This document shows positions 1-9,700 of a stretch of 20,275 bases of DNA, in pieces. The stretch is from the NCBI GenBank assembly GCA_905250885.1, contig CAJNOQ010003434.1:1-20275 (forward strand). The letters are read 5' to 3'. Position 1 is the first letter of the stretch. Each line of letters begins with the position of its first letter. The notes under the pieces are model-generated. The model was given only the letters and a program-made list of their open reading frames with translations. It did not search any database and was not told the origin of the DNA. Position numbers and translations under genes: made by a program. The stretch comes from Didymodactylos carnosus (taxonomy: Eukaryota > Rotifera > Eurotatoria > Philodinida > Philodinidae).

Positions 1-133
1 TATAATGTAAAAAATGTTTTCTCCAATAGCACATATTTGTTTACATCGCGGACTTTGAGAGTGCACTAACCATCAAAATTTTCACTCTATGGACAGATAC
101 TTTCGATATCATCAAGTTGTACCGTATCAACCA
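1..133. repeat. Copy 1 of a 133-bp dispersed direct repeat (cut by the left window edge)
   Basis: Bases 1-133 match 4739-4871 in the same orientation with a single mismatch (position 124, G here and A in the other copy). The similarity stops abruptly after 133/4871, so the right end is probably a true boundary, while the left end may continue outside the window. No terminal inverted repeat or convincing reading frame is visible. Near-identity with a sharp edge suggests recent copying of a mobile-element fragment or a segmental duplication. The class is unknown. Confidence 0.85.
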
Positions 134-1940
134 CCATATCAACAATGTGGTTCCTTCGGACTTTATGTTTGTTATATTGTGTAGATGTGCTCTTTCTGCA
201 TACAAAACTTTATATGAGCGATCGTTCAGGAGATATCTAACGGTGCTTTTTTCCAGTATATTTATGAGCTTAGTCACAGTTACACAAACGATAATTAAAA
301 CAATTTTCAATTGTCCTTAGCTCTTCTCAAGGTGAAAATCTTTTGTTATTCAGTAAAAACATTGTTTGTTTACAATGACATTTCCATCTATGTCTCCGAA
401 CTTCCTACATTCCGCAGTTGTTCTCAAAAGCATATTATACTACACAATTCGTTTGATAGAAAAACGCAAAATTGAGCGAGACATGGACGGATCTACCAAG
501 ATCTTGTTTATCTTCTGATAACTAAAGCACTTATAAATAAAATCTTATGAACAGTAAAAGTCAGGTCAGATTTTAATCCTAATCCCTAGATCACAGTCTT
601 CTATTATAGTTTCGCACATTGAACATTTTCGAAAAAATGATGCTATACGGCGATTTTGCAAAACTTTCTTTACAAACTGGCCTTCTATTCAGAGTAACAT
701 TCCACTTTTGAGAGGATTTAAAAGCAAGACCATCGTAAAACATTTTGTTTTACGATGGGGTCAATTCACCATAGTTATAAATCTTATTCTAATCTGTTCG
801 TGTTAAAAAAGGGCTGAAATCTTTTCTTTTCTTTCATTCAGAGAGGATCTGATGTTATCACTATTATCAGCATATTGGAGGAGACATACAGACGTTAACT
901 TACAAATACCGGTAATTGAATAAAGAAATGACGACAAAAAAAGATTAATATCAGAAAGGAACAAAATATTATGCATAAGAAGTAAAAAAAATACAATGTT
1001 AACAAAAGTAAAAATGAATTGTCATAAATTCTTTGTAATTCAGCTCTCAAAAACACCATTTCAAAAAAATTCCGCATTGCAACACTTACTGTAAGACGAT
1101 CTTTATAATAAAAAAAACATTTCAGTAATGCATGCCGATCTATTGAATTTAAAAAGACGTGTCATGTCAATTACGGTGCTAATCATTTTTCATTGCCGCT
1201 ACAAATTTTTGTCAGTGATCCCATAAGGATCTTTCGTTTCATTTCATTTTATTTAATCAAAAGGAACATGAAAAAAAACAACAATTTGCTTAGTTTCAAA
1301 TTAAAAGACATTTTACTTTATAACAAGTAAATATGTTTCTAATGATAAAAAGGATAAAAGTAGTTTATCATGATTCATATATACAGTAGTATCTCAAACA
1401 TAGAAGTTTTATTGATCTTCATTTTGAAATGCTTGATAGACTGTGTTATGTTAATAGGTGCTACGTTTAACTGAAAAAAAACTTGAGAATGATTTAGTGT
1501 AGGAGAATTTCTGACTAATTTAGAAACAATTAATTCATGAGGATCAAGGATTTGCATATATATGGCAAAAGCTAATCTCTTAATTCTCAGAATTACATAC
1601 ATTACAACGAGAATGAGCACTTATATGCAGCAATAATTCCATTATACATAGTACCTGACAATATATAATGCATAAATGTTTTCTGTGTACGTATAGTAGA
1701 AGTGTGGAAGCCTTTTTTCATGTATTAAACACAAAAAGAGATTGTGTTTCAAGATAAAAAGGAATGGTATTGTTTCACATCTTTTATTTACATCTAAGAT
1801 TTGACATTCTGGCTCGATCAAATAATTTAATTAATGGGCTTTTGTTTCGAATTTTATCTATTTGGTATAATTTTTATATTTTAGAACTTCCTGTCAACTA
1901 GTAATTATTGAAAAAAAATTATTACTGAAAGTCATAAAAC
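134..1940. other. Gene-free upstream region of the GPCR
   Basis: I see no supportable gene here. The short open frames on both strands (for example 117-320 on + and 41-310 on -) overlap each other, begin inside or beside the 133-bp repeat and show no recognisable motif. The sequence is AT-rich with many A and T runs. The only structure I can define is the hairpin at 731-759. The promoter of the downstream receptor must lie here, but no element can be assigned with confidence. Confidence 0.6.
731..759. repeat. Perfect short hairpin (13-bp stem, 3-nt loop)
   Basis: Bases 731-743 (CCATCGTAAAACA) are exactly complementary to 747-759, with loop TTT at 744-746. No run of T that would suggest a Pol III terminator follows directly. 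Function unknown. Confidence 0.7.
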
Positions 1941-3116
1941 ATGTCATATGAACGTGTTTCAGCAATATCTCTGTTATTAATCTCAATATTTGGTTGTTGC
2001 GGAAATGCATTAACAATAATTGTTGTTAATCAACATTTTTTCCGACGTACGACTTCAGCCGCATTCATTACCGCACTTTCATTTGCTGATTTTACTGTTT
2101 TACTTCTACAAAGTTATCAAATCTTAGCAAAATTTCGTTTGAAAACAGCTACTAGTTTTGATTGCCTAATTATCTATTTCACAGACGTATTTCGTCTGCT
2201 GTCTGTTTGGATGATTGGTATAATGAATATTGAACGATTAACTCTTATTTTTAATATACCTCATCTACCACGATTACGCAGTGTTATTAAAGCTCGTATT
2301 TTTGTTTGTTTTTTATTTTGTTTGTCGCTTCTAGTTTTTATCCACTACGCATTTTTTATGGAAACACATTATAAGTACAAGTCTGAACCGCAAATATTAG
2401 ACGTATCCTCAACAGTAACCTTACTTAATAATACGAATGTCACAAACCAATCTGTTGCTACTTACAATGATTCTAAAACGACGTCGTTGATGAGTAAAAA
2501 GTTACGTACTGGATCGGTTTGTTATTTTAAATCAGAATTTAAATCGTTAATTTGGGGATATATCAAAAATTCTATTACTTATTGGACAGTAACACCAATT
2601 GTGATTATTTGTAATTGTATAATCGTTTATCGATTACAAGAAGCATCTCGTATAGAAAAATCCATTAAACCACGTGAATTTCAATTCGCTACAACACTTT
2701 CGACAAAACAAAAGATAATGACTGCAATGCTCATGTCCAGTTCAGCGTTATTTCTCATAACAAGTACACCAGCAACCGTTCATTTAATCTACATGTTAGC
2801 AACCAAGAATCGTTCGAACACTCAATATATTATTCACATCACTACAAATATTCTACTACATTTACATCATGCGTCTAATTTTCTCGTCTATTTATCCACT
2901 TGCCAACGTTTTCGAACAGAAATAATAAAATTATGTAATACTTATTCTAGATGTCATACTAAAAGAAATGGCCGACATAAATCAACGTATTCAGCAAAAC
3001 CTGAAACTGTTGTGCGTCTATTATCCCCTGTTAAAACACGTAGAAACAATTACAATCGTGGTCTTGTGACAAAAAAACGTATCGTAGTTTATAATGTACC
3101 TTCACATCTACGTTAA
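1941..3116 (+). CDS. Class A (rhodopsin-like) G-protein-coupled receptor, orphan
   Basis: A predicted plasma-membrane receptor of 391 aa, encoded without introns. Seven hydrophobic segments are readable: TM1 about 6-29 with the G21-N22 motif, TM2 about 40-62 with the L-SFAD motif ending at D50, TM3 about 75-97, TM4 about 118-139, TM5 about 213-231, TM6 about 257-286 and TM7 about 296-319. C75 at the top of TM3 and C194 in the second extracellular loop can form the conserved disulfide. That loop is long (about 141-212) and has N-glycosylation sequons at N163, N166, N169 and N176. The DRY motif at the end of TM3 is N-I-E-R (E98, R99), and the TM7 NPxxY region is replaced by S-N-F-L-V-Y. The C-terminal tail is basic. 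The start is well supported: an in-frame TAA lies at 1935-1937, two codons upstream. The N-terminus before TM1 is only about 5 residues. By family knowledge it resembles peptide-receptor-like invertebrate GPCRs. The ligand cannot be inferred. Confidence 0.9.
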   Translation: MSYERVSAISLLLISIFGCCGNALTIIVVNQHFFRRTTSAAFITALSFADFTVLLLQSYQILAKFRLKTATSFDCLIIYFTDVFRLLSVWMIGIMNIERLTLIFNIPHLPRLRSVIKARIFVCFLFCLSLLVFIHYAFFMETHYKYKSEPQILDVSSTVTLLNNTNVTNQSVATYNDSKTTSLMSKKLRTGSVCYFKSEFKSLIWGYIKNSITYWTVTPIVIICNCIIVYRLQEASRIEKSIKPREFQFATTLSTKQKIMTAMLMSSSALFLITSTPATVHLIYMLATKNRSNTQYIIHITTNILLHLHHASNFLVYLSTCQRFRTEIIKLCNTYSRCHTKRNGRHKSTYSAKPETVVRLLSPVKTRRNNYNRGLVTKKRIVVYNVPSHLR

Positions 3117-3184
3117 ACAAATAACATCAAAACAAGATTTTGCCCGGTTTAAAATATGCATAAGTGTTATCTGTATAGTTTTGT

Positions 3185-3194
3185 AATAAATAAA
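3185..3194 (+). promoter_or_regulatory. Polyadenylation signal of the GPCR gene
   Basis: Two overlapping AATAAA hexamers (3185-3190 and 3189-3194) lie about 70 nt after the stop codon at 3114-3116, a normal spacing for a short animal 3' UTR. Confidence 0.65.
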
Positions 3195-3718
3195 TGCTGT
3201 AAATCAATCAGCGCCTGTTTTGTTGTATTCTCTATCTTGTTCACTTCTGTTGATAATTTTTGTTAGTATGATTAACTTGTTGTGTTATCAAGTTGGACAA
3301 ACGTGTCTTAAATGAAAGAAAAACAGTCATATTCAACGGCAGAAATTATCAACGAAAATGTGTTACTATTGACTTAAAATAAAAGTAGAGATGTATCAAT
3401 TTTCTCTTCCTTTTCCATTTTTATGTCATCAATAAAAGTCTTGTCATTTAAAACAACGTATGTGGAAACCATAACAGTATACCATCAAAAAACTTTTGTG
3501 TGTGACATATATCGTGAAAATTGAAAATACGCTGTAAAAATAAGTGCTGTGGTGATAGACAAATATGGAAATTTTCAATAAGAAAATAGTGCAACAGAAG
3601 TCCTAAAATTGATGCGACAAAGTTTGAATGGCAGTGCTACGCAAAATTTTTTACGGTGGAAGTTATCACAATGACACAAAATTTATAAGCAAGTGTTGAA
3701 CTGGATTAATTTCAGTTG

Positions 3719-3807
3719 TTATTTAATATTTAATAATTCTTCTTATTTAATAATAATATATTATTTCTTCTTTATTATTATATTTCTTATATAATAATAA
3801 ATAACAA
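3719..3807. repeat. Low-complexity AT tract
   Basis: About 90 bp composed almost only of A and T in irregular TTA, TAA and ATA units, with a few TTCTT interruptions. Many weak self-complementary words are possible. Probably a degenerate microsatellite. Confidence 0.75.
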
Positions 3808-4282
3808 TACTCGTAGTAAAAGCTGGACGAACAACTGGCAAAGAGCGTCATCAGCTACTGGTCTGTGACTAAGTTCGACAGAGCAGCTGTGGCAGGAGTG
3901 AAGCACTCCGATGATATGATTAGTTGATCTATGTCACACAGAGCAAATGTAGTAGCGCTTCATAGATAGACTGCGCTGATACTAAGATCGTCAGCTGCAG
4001 TATACAGTTCCTTATATATTGGAATGATAGTATAGTACAATGATAGTCGTTTGGTAGCCATTTAGATTGTATCAATATCAGAAATTGGATTGATTGGTAG
4101 TTGAATTAATCGAGATGGACAACCTTAGTATTCATCTGAAGCCTTCGATTCTCTCCCGGTTTACTCATCATACTGAAAAAGAAAATTAAATGAACACCGC
4201 AGATGAGAATACATTAAGGAAATCTAATGACTAAACTCCATTAAGGGTGGGAAAGGGCGGGTCGAAATTTGAGTTAGATGAG

Positions 4283-4310
4283 TTTCTTTTTCTTTTCTTT
4301 TCTTTTTTTT
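4283..4310. repeat. Polypyrimidine run
   Basis: 28 bases of T interrupted by single C residues, followed by AG. It resembles a splice acceptor tract, but no coding sequence follows, so I treat it as simple sequence. Confidence 0.6.
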
Positions 4311-4738
4311 AGATACTACTTCGATGTAGAAGTATAGAAATTAGAAGTGATGTTGACTAACTTAAACGCAATATAACATGACTTGGTAACACGAAATATA
4401 GAAACACTAACTTCACTTAACTACGACTATCGAAAAACCGCAAGCACGGTTTAGTACGTAAAGGAACGAAGAACGTCTGCTGAATTCCTAACCTCAATCA
4501 TGAACCTGCGTTAATAGTATTCCATTAACACCGGTAAAAGAAGGCGTTACAAGTCTGTTACCGATTACATAGAATAAAATAAGACGTTTCGAAACGTGTC
4601 ATTTGAAGACGGATGTCTTCGTCTAATCGGAAACAAGCTCGTATTACCTTCTTTTAAGACGGAGTTATAGGATGTACTGCTTACATATTGTATATGAAAT
4701 AGTATGCATATGAAAACATTTAACTTTAGAACTGTGGA

Positions 4739-4871
4739 TATAATGTAAAAAATGTTTTCTCCAATAGCACATATTTGTTTACATCGCGGACTTTGAGAGT
4801 GCACTAACCATCAAAATTTTCACTCTATGGACAGATACTTTCGATATCATCAAGTTGTACCATATCAACCA
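4739..4871. repeat. Copy 2 of the 133-bp dispersed direct repeat
   Basis: Matches 1-133 with one mismatch in the same orientation, offset 4738 bp. The match ends exactly where the inverted-repeat arm and the decayed coding sequence begin (4872 onward). This suggests the repeat and the pseudogene were joined by an insertion or rearrangement. Confidence 0.9.
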
Positions 4872-4874
4872 AGT

Positions 4875-5073
4875 ATCTTCCGATTGTTGATCGTCTAAAT
4901 ATTTCATCTAAATATTCTAAACATTTCAAGGTTTAGAAGTTGATAATATAGATCATGATAAACTAGCATGTTTGAAACGTATAAAGTCAATGAAAAGTAA
5001 TCCATCATTCATTATGAACAACAACAAATTAATAGCAGTGTTGAAATATTTAGATGATCAACAATCGGAAGAT
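4875..5073. repeat. Inverted repeat, 32-bp arms with one mismatch
   Basis: Bases 4875-4906 are the reverse complement of 5042-5073 except for one base. The right arm sits inside the decayed coding sequence (codons reading K-Y-L-D-D-Q-Q-S-E-D), so the left arm is an inverted copy of a coding segment. The loop is about 135 bp. Confidence 0.8.
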
Positions 5074-5629
5074 GGATCAGAATCGTAGTGTGATACCGAT
5101 TTAGATGAATTATATGTTGATCCATTTGATAGTCGATATACTTCTAGTGAAGCAGGTGGAGGAAGATGAAGAAGAAGGATTCTCAAAGACAATTTCCAAT
5201 CCATAACATCAGTGATAACGCCAGCAACAGTGAGAAAACGCTATTTCCATGGTCAACACATGCGTGATTTTGGCTGTTATCTTCAAAATAAATCACAACG
5301 ATTTATAGAAAGTGTCACGAAACGAATACAATCTAACACGGAAAAAACACTAAAAAAAAACAACTTCATCATTTGAAGAACAACTCTCAGTTTTTGACAG
5401 GGAAGAACTTATGTGGCCACATCATGCTGGTGGCGGCTTCATGAATGATTGATCAAACTCCAATAGTGATAATATTAAAATGCAAACAAGTGGAACAACC
5501 ATCATGTTGGCAAATCCTGGATTTCAGTTTGCCGAAATGAACGTGCTCAAATCGAAATCTTTGGTCAATGATAATGGTGGTGGCAGTACTGGAACATTGA
5601 ACATAAAAGGACCTTCAAGAGGTATTTAG
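4921..5629 (+). pseudogene. Decayed protein-coding sequence of unknown family
   Basis: In the frame starting at 4921 the sequence reads as plausible protein for about 430 bp, with charged and polar segments such as DLDELYVDPFDSRYTSSEAG and YFHGQHMRDFGCYLQNKSQR. It is broken by TAG at 5086-5088 and TGA at 5167-5169. After a run of nine A (5352-5360) the protein-like reading moves to another frame (SSFEEQLSVF..., then ...LMWPHH). That frame has TGA at 5450-5452 and ends at TAG 5627-5629. So there are at least three in-frame stops and one frameshift. I do not recognise the family. It ends 34 bp before a polypurine tract and LTR-like sequence, so it may be the last ORF of a decayed LTR retroelement, but I see no integrase, RT or RNase H motif. 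A captured host gene is an alternative. Confidence 0.5.
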
Positions 5630-5663
5630 TTTTCGATAAACGTGGAAGTTCATCTTGCTGCAT

Positions 5664-5672
5664 AGGGGAAGG
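5664..5672 (+). other. Polypurine tract before a putative 3' LTR
   Basis: AGGGGAAGG lies directly in front of the TGTTA that starts the putative LTR at 5673. In LTR retroelements a purine run in this place primes plus-strand synthesis. Confidence 0.5.
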
Positions 5673-5888
5673 TGTTATGTCACGTACTAGAGTCATGCCA
5701 TAAGAGAGAAGATCATAGTCAAGGTTATTGCGCAAGCATATAGTCAAGGTTATGGTGCAAGACTATGGTCAAGGTTATTGCGCAATATTTCTTATATAAA
5801 TAGATTAATTTTATTGTTAAAGGATATCTTTTTTATTTGTAAATAAACGTTAGGTGAGAAAGATCTTAGTTCACTCGGGAACCTAACA
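5673..5888 (+). mobile_element. Putative 3' LTR of a decayed LTR retrotransposon (216 bp)
   Basis: The segment begins TGTTA and ends TAACA, the short inverted termini typical of LTRs. It follows a polypurine tract (5664-5672). It contains a TATA-like box TATATAAA at 5793-5800 and an AATAAA at 5842-5847, in the order expected for U3-R-U5. Three 25-bp tandem units lie upstream of the TATA box, where U3 enhancer repeats often sit. I find no second LTR in the window and no target-site duplication (GAAGG before, GTTGC after). It would therefore be a truncated element rather than a clean solo LTR. The family (for example Gypsy-like) is not determined. Confidence 0.5.
5715..5789 (+). repeat. 25-bp tandem repeat, 3 copies
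   Basis: Units start at 5715, 5740 and 5765 and share the core TAGTCAAGGTTAT(T/G)G(C/T)GCAA with a few substitutions. The array lies in the U3-like part of the putative LTR, just upstream of its TATA box. Confidence 0.85.
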
Positions 5889-5908
5889 GTTGCATTTTTT
5901 AACGTTTG

Positions 5909-6075
5909 CCACTGAAGATCTCAACTCGTCATTGTTCACTTTGCAAAAATGACGTCCACGCTTTGATGCGGCTGGGATTTTTAATGTTAATGCTCTGCTA
6001 ACCTTGGATAAAGTAGATGTTCATCGCACTGGAATACTTTTCTACTACAAAACGGTAAATGAAGAAGCCCTCGTA
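5909..6075 (+). pseudogene. Possible short coding relic
   Basis: One frame reads protein-like on both sides of a single TGA, including FDAAGIFNVNALLTLDKVDV and then HRTGILFYYKTVNEEALV, before a TAG near 6075. No family recognised. It could be part of the same decayed element as the LTR-like sequence or chance. Confidence 0.25.
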
Positions 6076-6282
6076 TAGGTACCAGTAACAAATTGTATTT
6101 CATCCCGACAAATTTGTTTCGTTTTGTATTTTATTTTACGAAGTATGAAAAGCCTAAGAAAACTGTATACAAAGCAAAATTACATAAAAATAATTAAAAC
6201 ACAGAGAAACAAATGAAAAATGTAATAAACCGCTTAATACATATATAAATATAGAAGTCTGTAACAGATTTTTCTCATAACT

Positions 6283-6375
6283 TTCTAGAAAATTTTTAAT
6301 AGACCAAAATCTTCCAGAATATTCCAGGAAGTCGTAGAGCATTCTATAGAACAAACTGAAACATTCCTCAAGATC
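6283..6375. promoter_or_regulatory. Cluster of heat-shock-element-like motifs
   Basis: Alternating TTC/GAA triplets with 2-nt spacing, the binding pattern of heat-shock factor, occur at 6283-6295 (TTC-ta-GAA-aa-TTT) and 6312-6329 (TTC-ca-GAA-ta-TTC-ca-GGA). Looser TTC...GAA pairs continue to about 6375. No recognisable gene follows on either strand: the nearest genes are the 3' end of the synthase on - and a doubtful 60-codon frame at 6521 on +. It may be a relic promoter or part of a mobile element. Confidence 0.35.
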
Positions 6376-6383
6376 ATAGAACA

Positions 6384-6776
6384 TTTTAAGTTAACAAAGG
6401 AAAAGTTTGGAAACAAAATGCTTAACAGATACACAAAATCACCGGCAACCTAAAATCCACATAAAACAAAGACTAACAAGTTTTTGCGGGTTTTTGGTTA
6501 ATAAAATAAACTAAAATAAAATGAAGTGTGAAAAAAGTGTGTGTGTGTCTATAAAACAAGAAAAGGAAATGACGATAAAGACTAATATGAACTTCTTTTA
6601 TGAACTTCTAATAAGTCTTCTTTTTCTCGCTGTAGCAAAAAGCAACTGTATCTTTTGTCAATGCCGTACATACGTAGGACATTCAAAAAGTTCCTGGACA
6701 TGATTTTCTACTAAAATCATGTACCTAATGAATCACAAATAAGCGTTTAACTGTATTATTCAGAGAGATTTACGTT
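6384..6776. other. Region downstream of the synthase gene
   Basis: No convincing gene. A plus-strand frame (6521-6703) has a hydrophobic stretch from its second Met cluster (MNFFYELLISLLFLAVAKSN), which could look like a signal peptide. The rest is too short and featureless to call. On the minus strand an AATAAT at 6755-6760, 17 nt after the synthase stop, is the nearest polyA-signal-like hexamer. Confidence 0.4.
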
Positions 6777-9700
6777 TTACAAAATATTCAGGGTTATTAA
6801 TTTTTGTACGATGAGATCAACAAATGGTGGCTGTAAAACTGTATAATGGCTACCTGGTACTACTTCAATTTTAAGATTAGGTAACAAGTTTTCCCAAAGT
6901 TGATGCTTTTGTTCTATATTTTCATTTCTACCTGCCGAAAATTGCCGATTTAGATGTACGTTAGTTTTCGCATTAGAACTATTACTATTGTTATTCTCGT
7001 TTAAGGTAAACATAATTGCATTTTTCCCTATTTCACTACGATTTAAATCAATTGCTGAACTATATGTATAATGATTTATTGCTTTATATTGTGTTTTGAT
7101 AATTTGAAACATCTTTTCTGTTGTTGAATGTTGTTGATTTCCCGAAGAATCAACATCATTGTCTTTTAATGGATAAAATCGTTGTTTTAATGCTTGTAAT
7201 GCTTTTGGCATCATTTCCTGTTCGATGTCCTTTTGCTGTTGTTCTGACACTTTTGATTTCATTATTTCATCCATTGAATGATAAAAACTATTTTCTTTCA
7301 ACATTAGGTAACTATATATAAAACCCAATGCTCCAAAGGACCAATATTGGTTTTCAGTAATTCCTGTAGGTATTGTCAGATTTTCATTAGCTGGTACTGG
7401 AGGATCAATTAATATCAATGATCTAACTGTTTCTCCATGATAGTTATATAACTGGCGTGCCATTTCGTATGCAATAAGTCCACCAAATGAATAGCCAACT
7501 AAATTGTATGGTCCAGTCGGTTGCATTCGTTTCATTTGCAATATATATTCTTCGGCAATCATTTCAACTGATTGAATATATGGTTCATCTGATTCATAGC
7601 CACTTGCCCGAAAAGCAAAAATTGATGGCGATTCATTTTGATAAACTTGACTAATTTTAAGTGCTAATTGATTGAATGTTTGAGGTCGACCAATCATATC
7701 ATGTATACAAAACAACAGTTGTCTAAAGGACGAATGATGAAGTGGAATAATAAGTGAAGTACCCGTATGACGAGTTTGTGATTCTATTATGTCATTGTTT
7801 TCGACATTAAATAAGGAATTTGTATCGTTGTCATTATCGGTTTCAATACCCAATGACTCGTTGATTTTGTTATTATTCAATTCAACATTGACATTCGTTT
7901 GTCGACTGTGCAGTTTAGCTCGTACATACGAGGCAAGCTCATTAATCGACATGCCTTGTAGTAACTCAACAAGAGGACCAGTAACAGACATTTCCTTTCC
8001 CAACCAATTACAAATTTCAACAGCAACTAATGAATCCATACCCTGATGTATAAGTGGTTTATCTAAGTCAACACGGTCCACACTTAGGGCACCAAACAAT
8101 TTTGATATTGACAGGCGAATTTTATTTGTTATTGTATCAATATCAATATCTAACGTTGAAAGTAATGAAGATGATTGATTCTTAACATTATTGATATGTC
8201 CAATAATTGCTTCTTCTTCTTGTACTTCTTTGCTATTCATGTATTCCTTAGCGATACTAATAAGTCTTGAAGAAAAATTCGTACTTGAAGAAAGTAATGG
8301 TTTCCAATTCAAAACAAACATAATAGGTGAAGAAAAGTCTGTTTTTATTATTCGTTGTTGTTGTTGAATGAAATGTAATTGTTCAATCATTTTAAATACA
8401 TAAACAGCTGGCATCAAAAATATTCCTTTCGACTGTAAGGTCTGAACTAGATCTCCTGGATTTTTATGAATATAACCAGCTCCAGAAATTGCCGGTAAAC
8501 TAACGGAAAGTGCTGGAAGATTTTTACAATTAAATCTCCAGTGAGCAATAGCATCAAGAAAATTATTACCAGCAGTATAATTCGATTGTCCTACGTCGCT
8601 CATATGATTTCGAATAGATGAAAGCATTATGAAAAAACTAATTGGGCATGATAGTATTTTTGTTGCATAATGTAGATTCCATGCACCGCAGACTTTAGGC
8701 TGCATAACTTTAGATAACATTTCTTGTGTCATAGTTGCTAATAAACAATCATGTAATACCATTGCGCTATGTATAATACCACGCACCGGATATTTACTAT
8801 TTTCATTAATACGACGAATAACTTCTACTACTTGATCCAATTCCGTCACATCTGCTTTCATAACTTCGACAGATGCATTATGCCGTTTAGCAATTTGTAT
8901 TAAATTCATCAAATCGTTTAACTGCGAACTATTTTGCTTTAATTCTTCAATATTTCTTCGTGATAGGAGTACTATTCTTTTAACAGCACGCTTTTTAATC
9001 ATCCATCTTGACATATCAATAGCAACACCACCAAGGCCTCCACTAATTACAACTGTTCCCCTATTGCAAACCAAATCCGAAAACATTATATCTAAAATCA
9101 CAAAAATGAGTTGAAATATATAAATGTTGCTACATTGTCTATTCAGTAACTATCGAATAGACCTAATCTGTAGTTTCCGTTTACTTCTGTCATTGCAAAG
9201 GGAGATTCGATCAAAAAAATCCACCCAGCGAAGGAAGATTTTTTAGAAGAGACGGGTTGACTCAGAATAGTCTTTTTGTTGAATGATCGAAAAAAAAGTC
9301 GTCTTATTCTAAAATAATTAAGATTTTTCACTAATATCAGTATCTGAAATATTTTTAAAACTATCAAACTGTATTCTAATGAAGGTTTTATAGAATTTTG
9401 GACACTCGACATTAAGCACTGAAAAACTCGCCATTCTTCTATTCGTCAAACGACTTTCACTAGAACTGCACTATATTTCATGTACACAACCAACGAGTTG
9501 CGTAATTTTAACGAACCTTGTTGTTGATGTTGTTGTTTGGTTTCCTCCTTTTCAACTTCCAGTTGTGCATCAGAGTCAGTAATTCTTACAACAAATTTCC
9601 CCATATGTGTTGCTTGAGAATAAATTGTAACAGCTTGTTGTATTTGAGAGGGTTCGAACACAGTCATCGGCGCAATCGGTGTTAATATGCCATTGGTACA

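Larger units (their letters stand above)
3200..4738. other. Gene-free intergenic region with simple sequence
   Basis: No reading frame with recognisable features. An A/T-only-like tract of TTA and ATA repeats covers about 3719-3807. A stretch of visibly higher G+C follows at about 3815-4000, with no tRNA-type A or B boxes I can defend. A pyrimidine run (T with scattered C) lies at 4283-4310. The minus-strand open frame at 4565-4804 overlaps the 133-bp repeat and does not look like a gene. Confidence 0.5.

Noticed and set aside
41-320. Overlapping open frames on both strands (89 aa on -, 67 aa on +)
   Set aside because: They overlap each other antisense, start in a repeat, and show no family motif.
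895-1620. Two minus-strand frames of 60 and 81 codons
   Set aside because: Composition follows local AT runs (long F/L stretches) and there is no recognisable domain or supporting context.
3815-4000. Higher-G+C block considered as a tRNA-derived SINE or RNA gene
   Set aside because: No A box/B box pair or cloverleaf could be drawn; only a loose GTTCGA-like word is present.
4565-4804. 79-codon minus-strand frame
   Set aside because: Its 5' part lies in the 133-bp repeat but the repeat's other copy has no equivalent frame; no motif.
6154-6384. 76-codon minus-strand frame, rich in F, Y and L
   Set aside because: It is created by the TTC/GAA-rich motif cluster and AT-rich sequence; no homology signal recognised.
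6521-6703. 60-codon plus-strand frame with a signal-peptide-like stretch
   Set aside because: Only about 20 residues follow the hydrophobic part, there is no family resemblance, and no transcript evidence. Kept only as a remark.
7121-8046. Plus-strand frames opposite the thioesterase and ACP coding region
   Set aside because: Antisense shadows of a strongly supported coding exon.
9143-9412. 89-codon minus-strand frame inside intron 3
   Set aside because: Not in continuity with conserved ER or KR sequence and without motifs. It lies wholly in the predicted intron.
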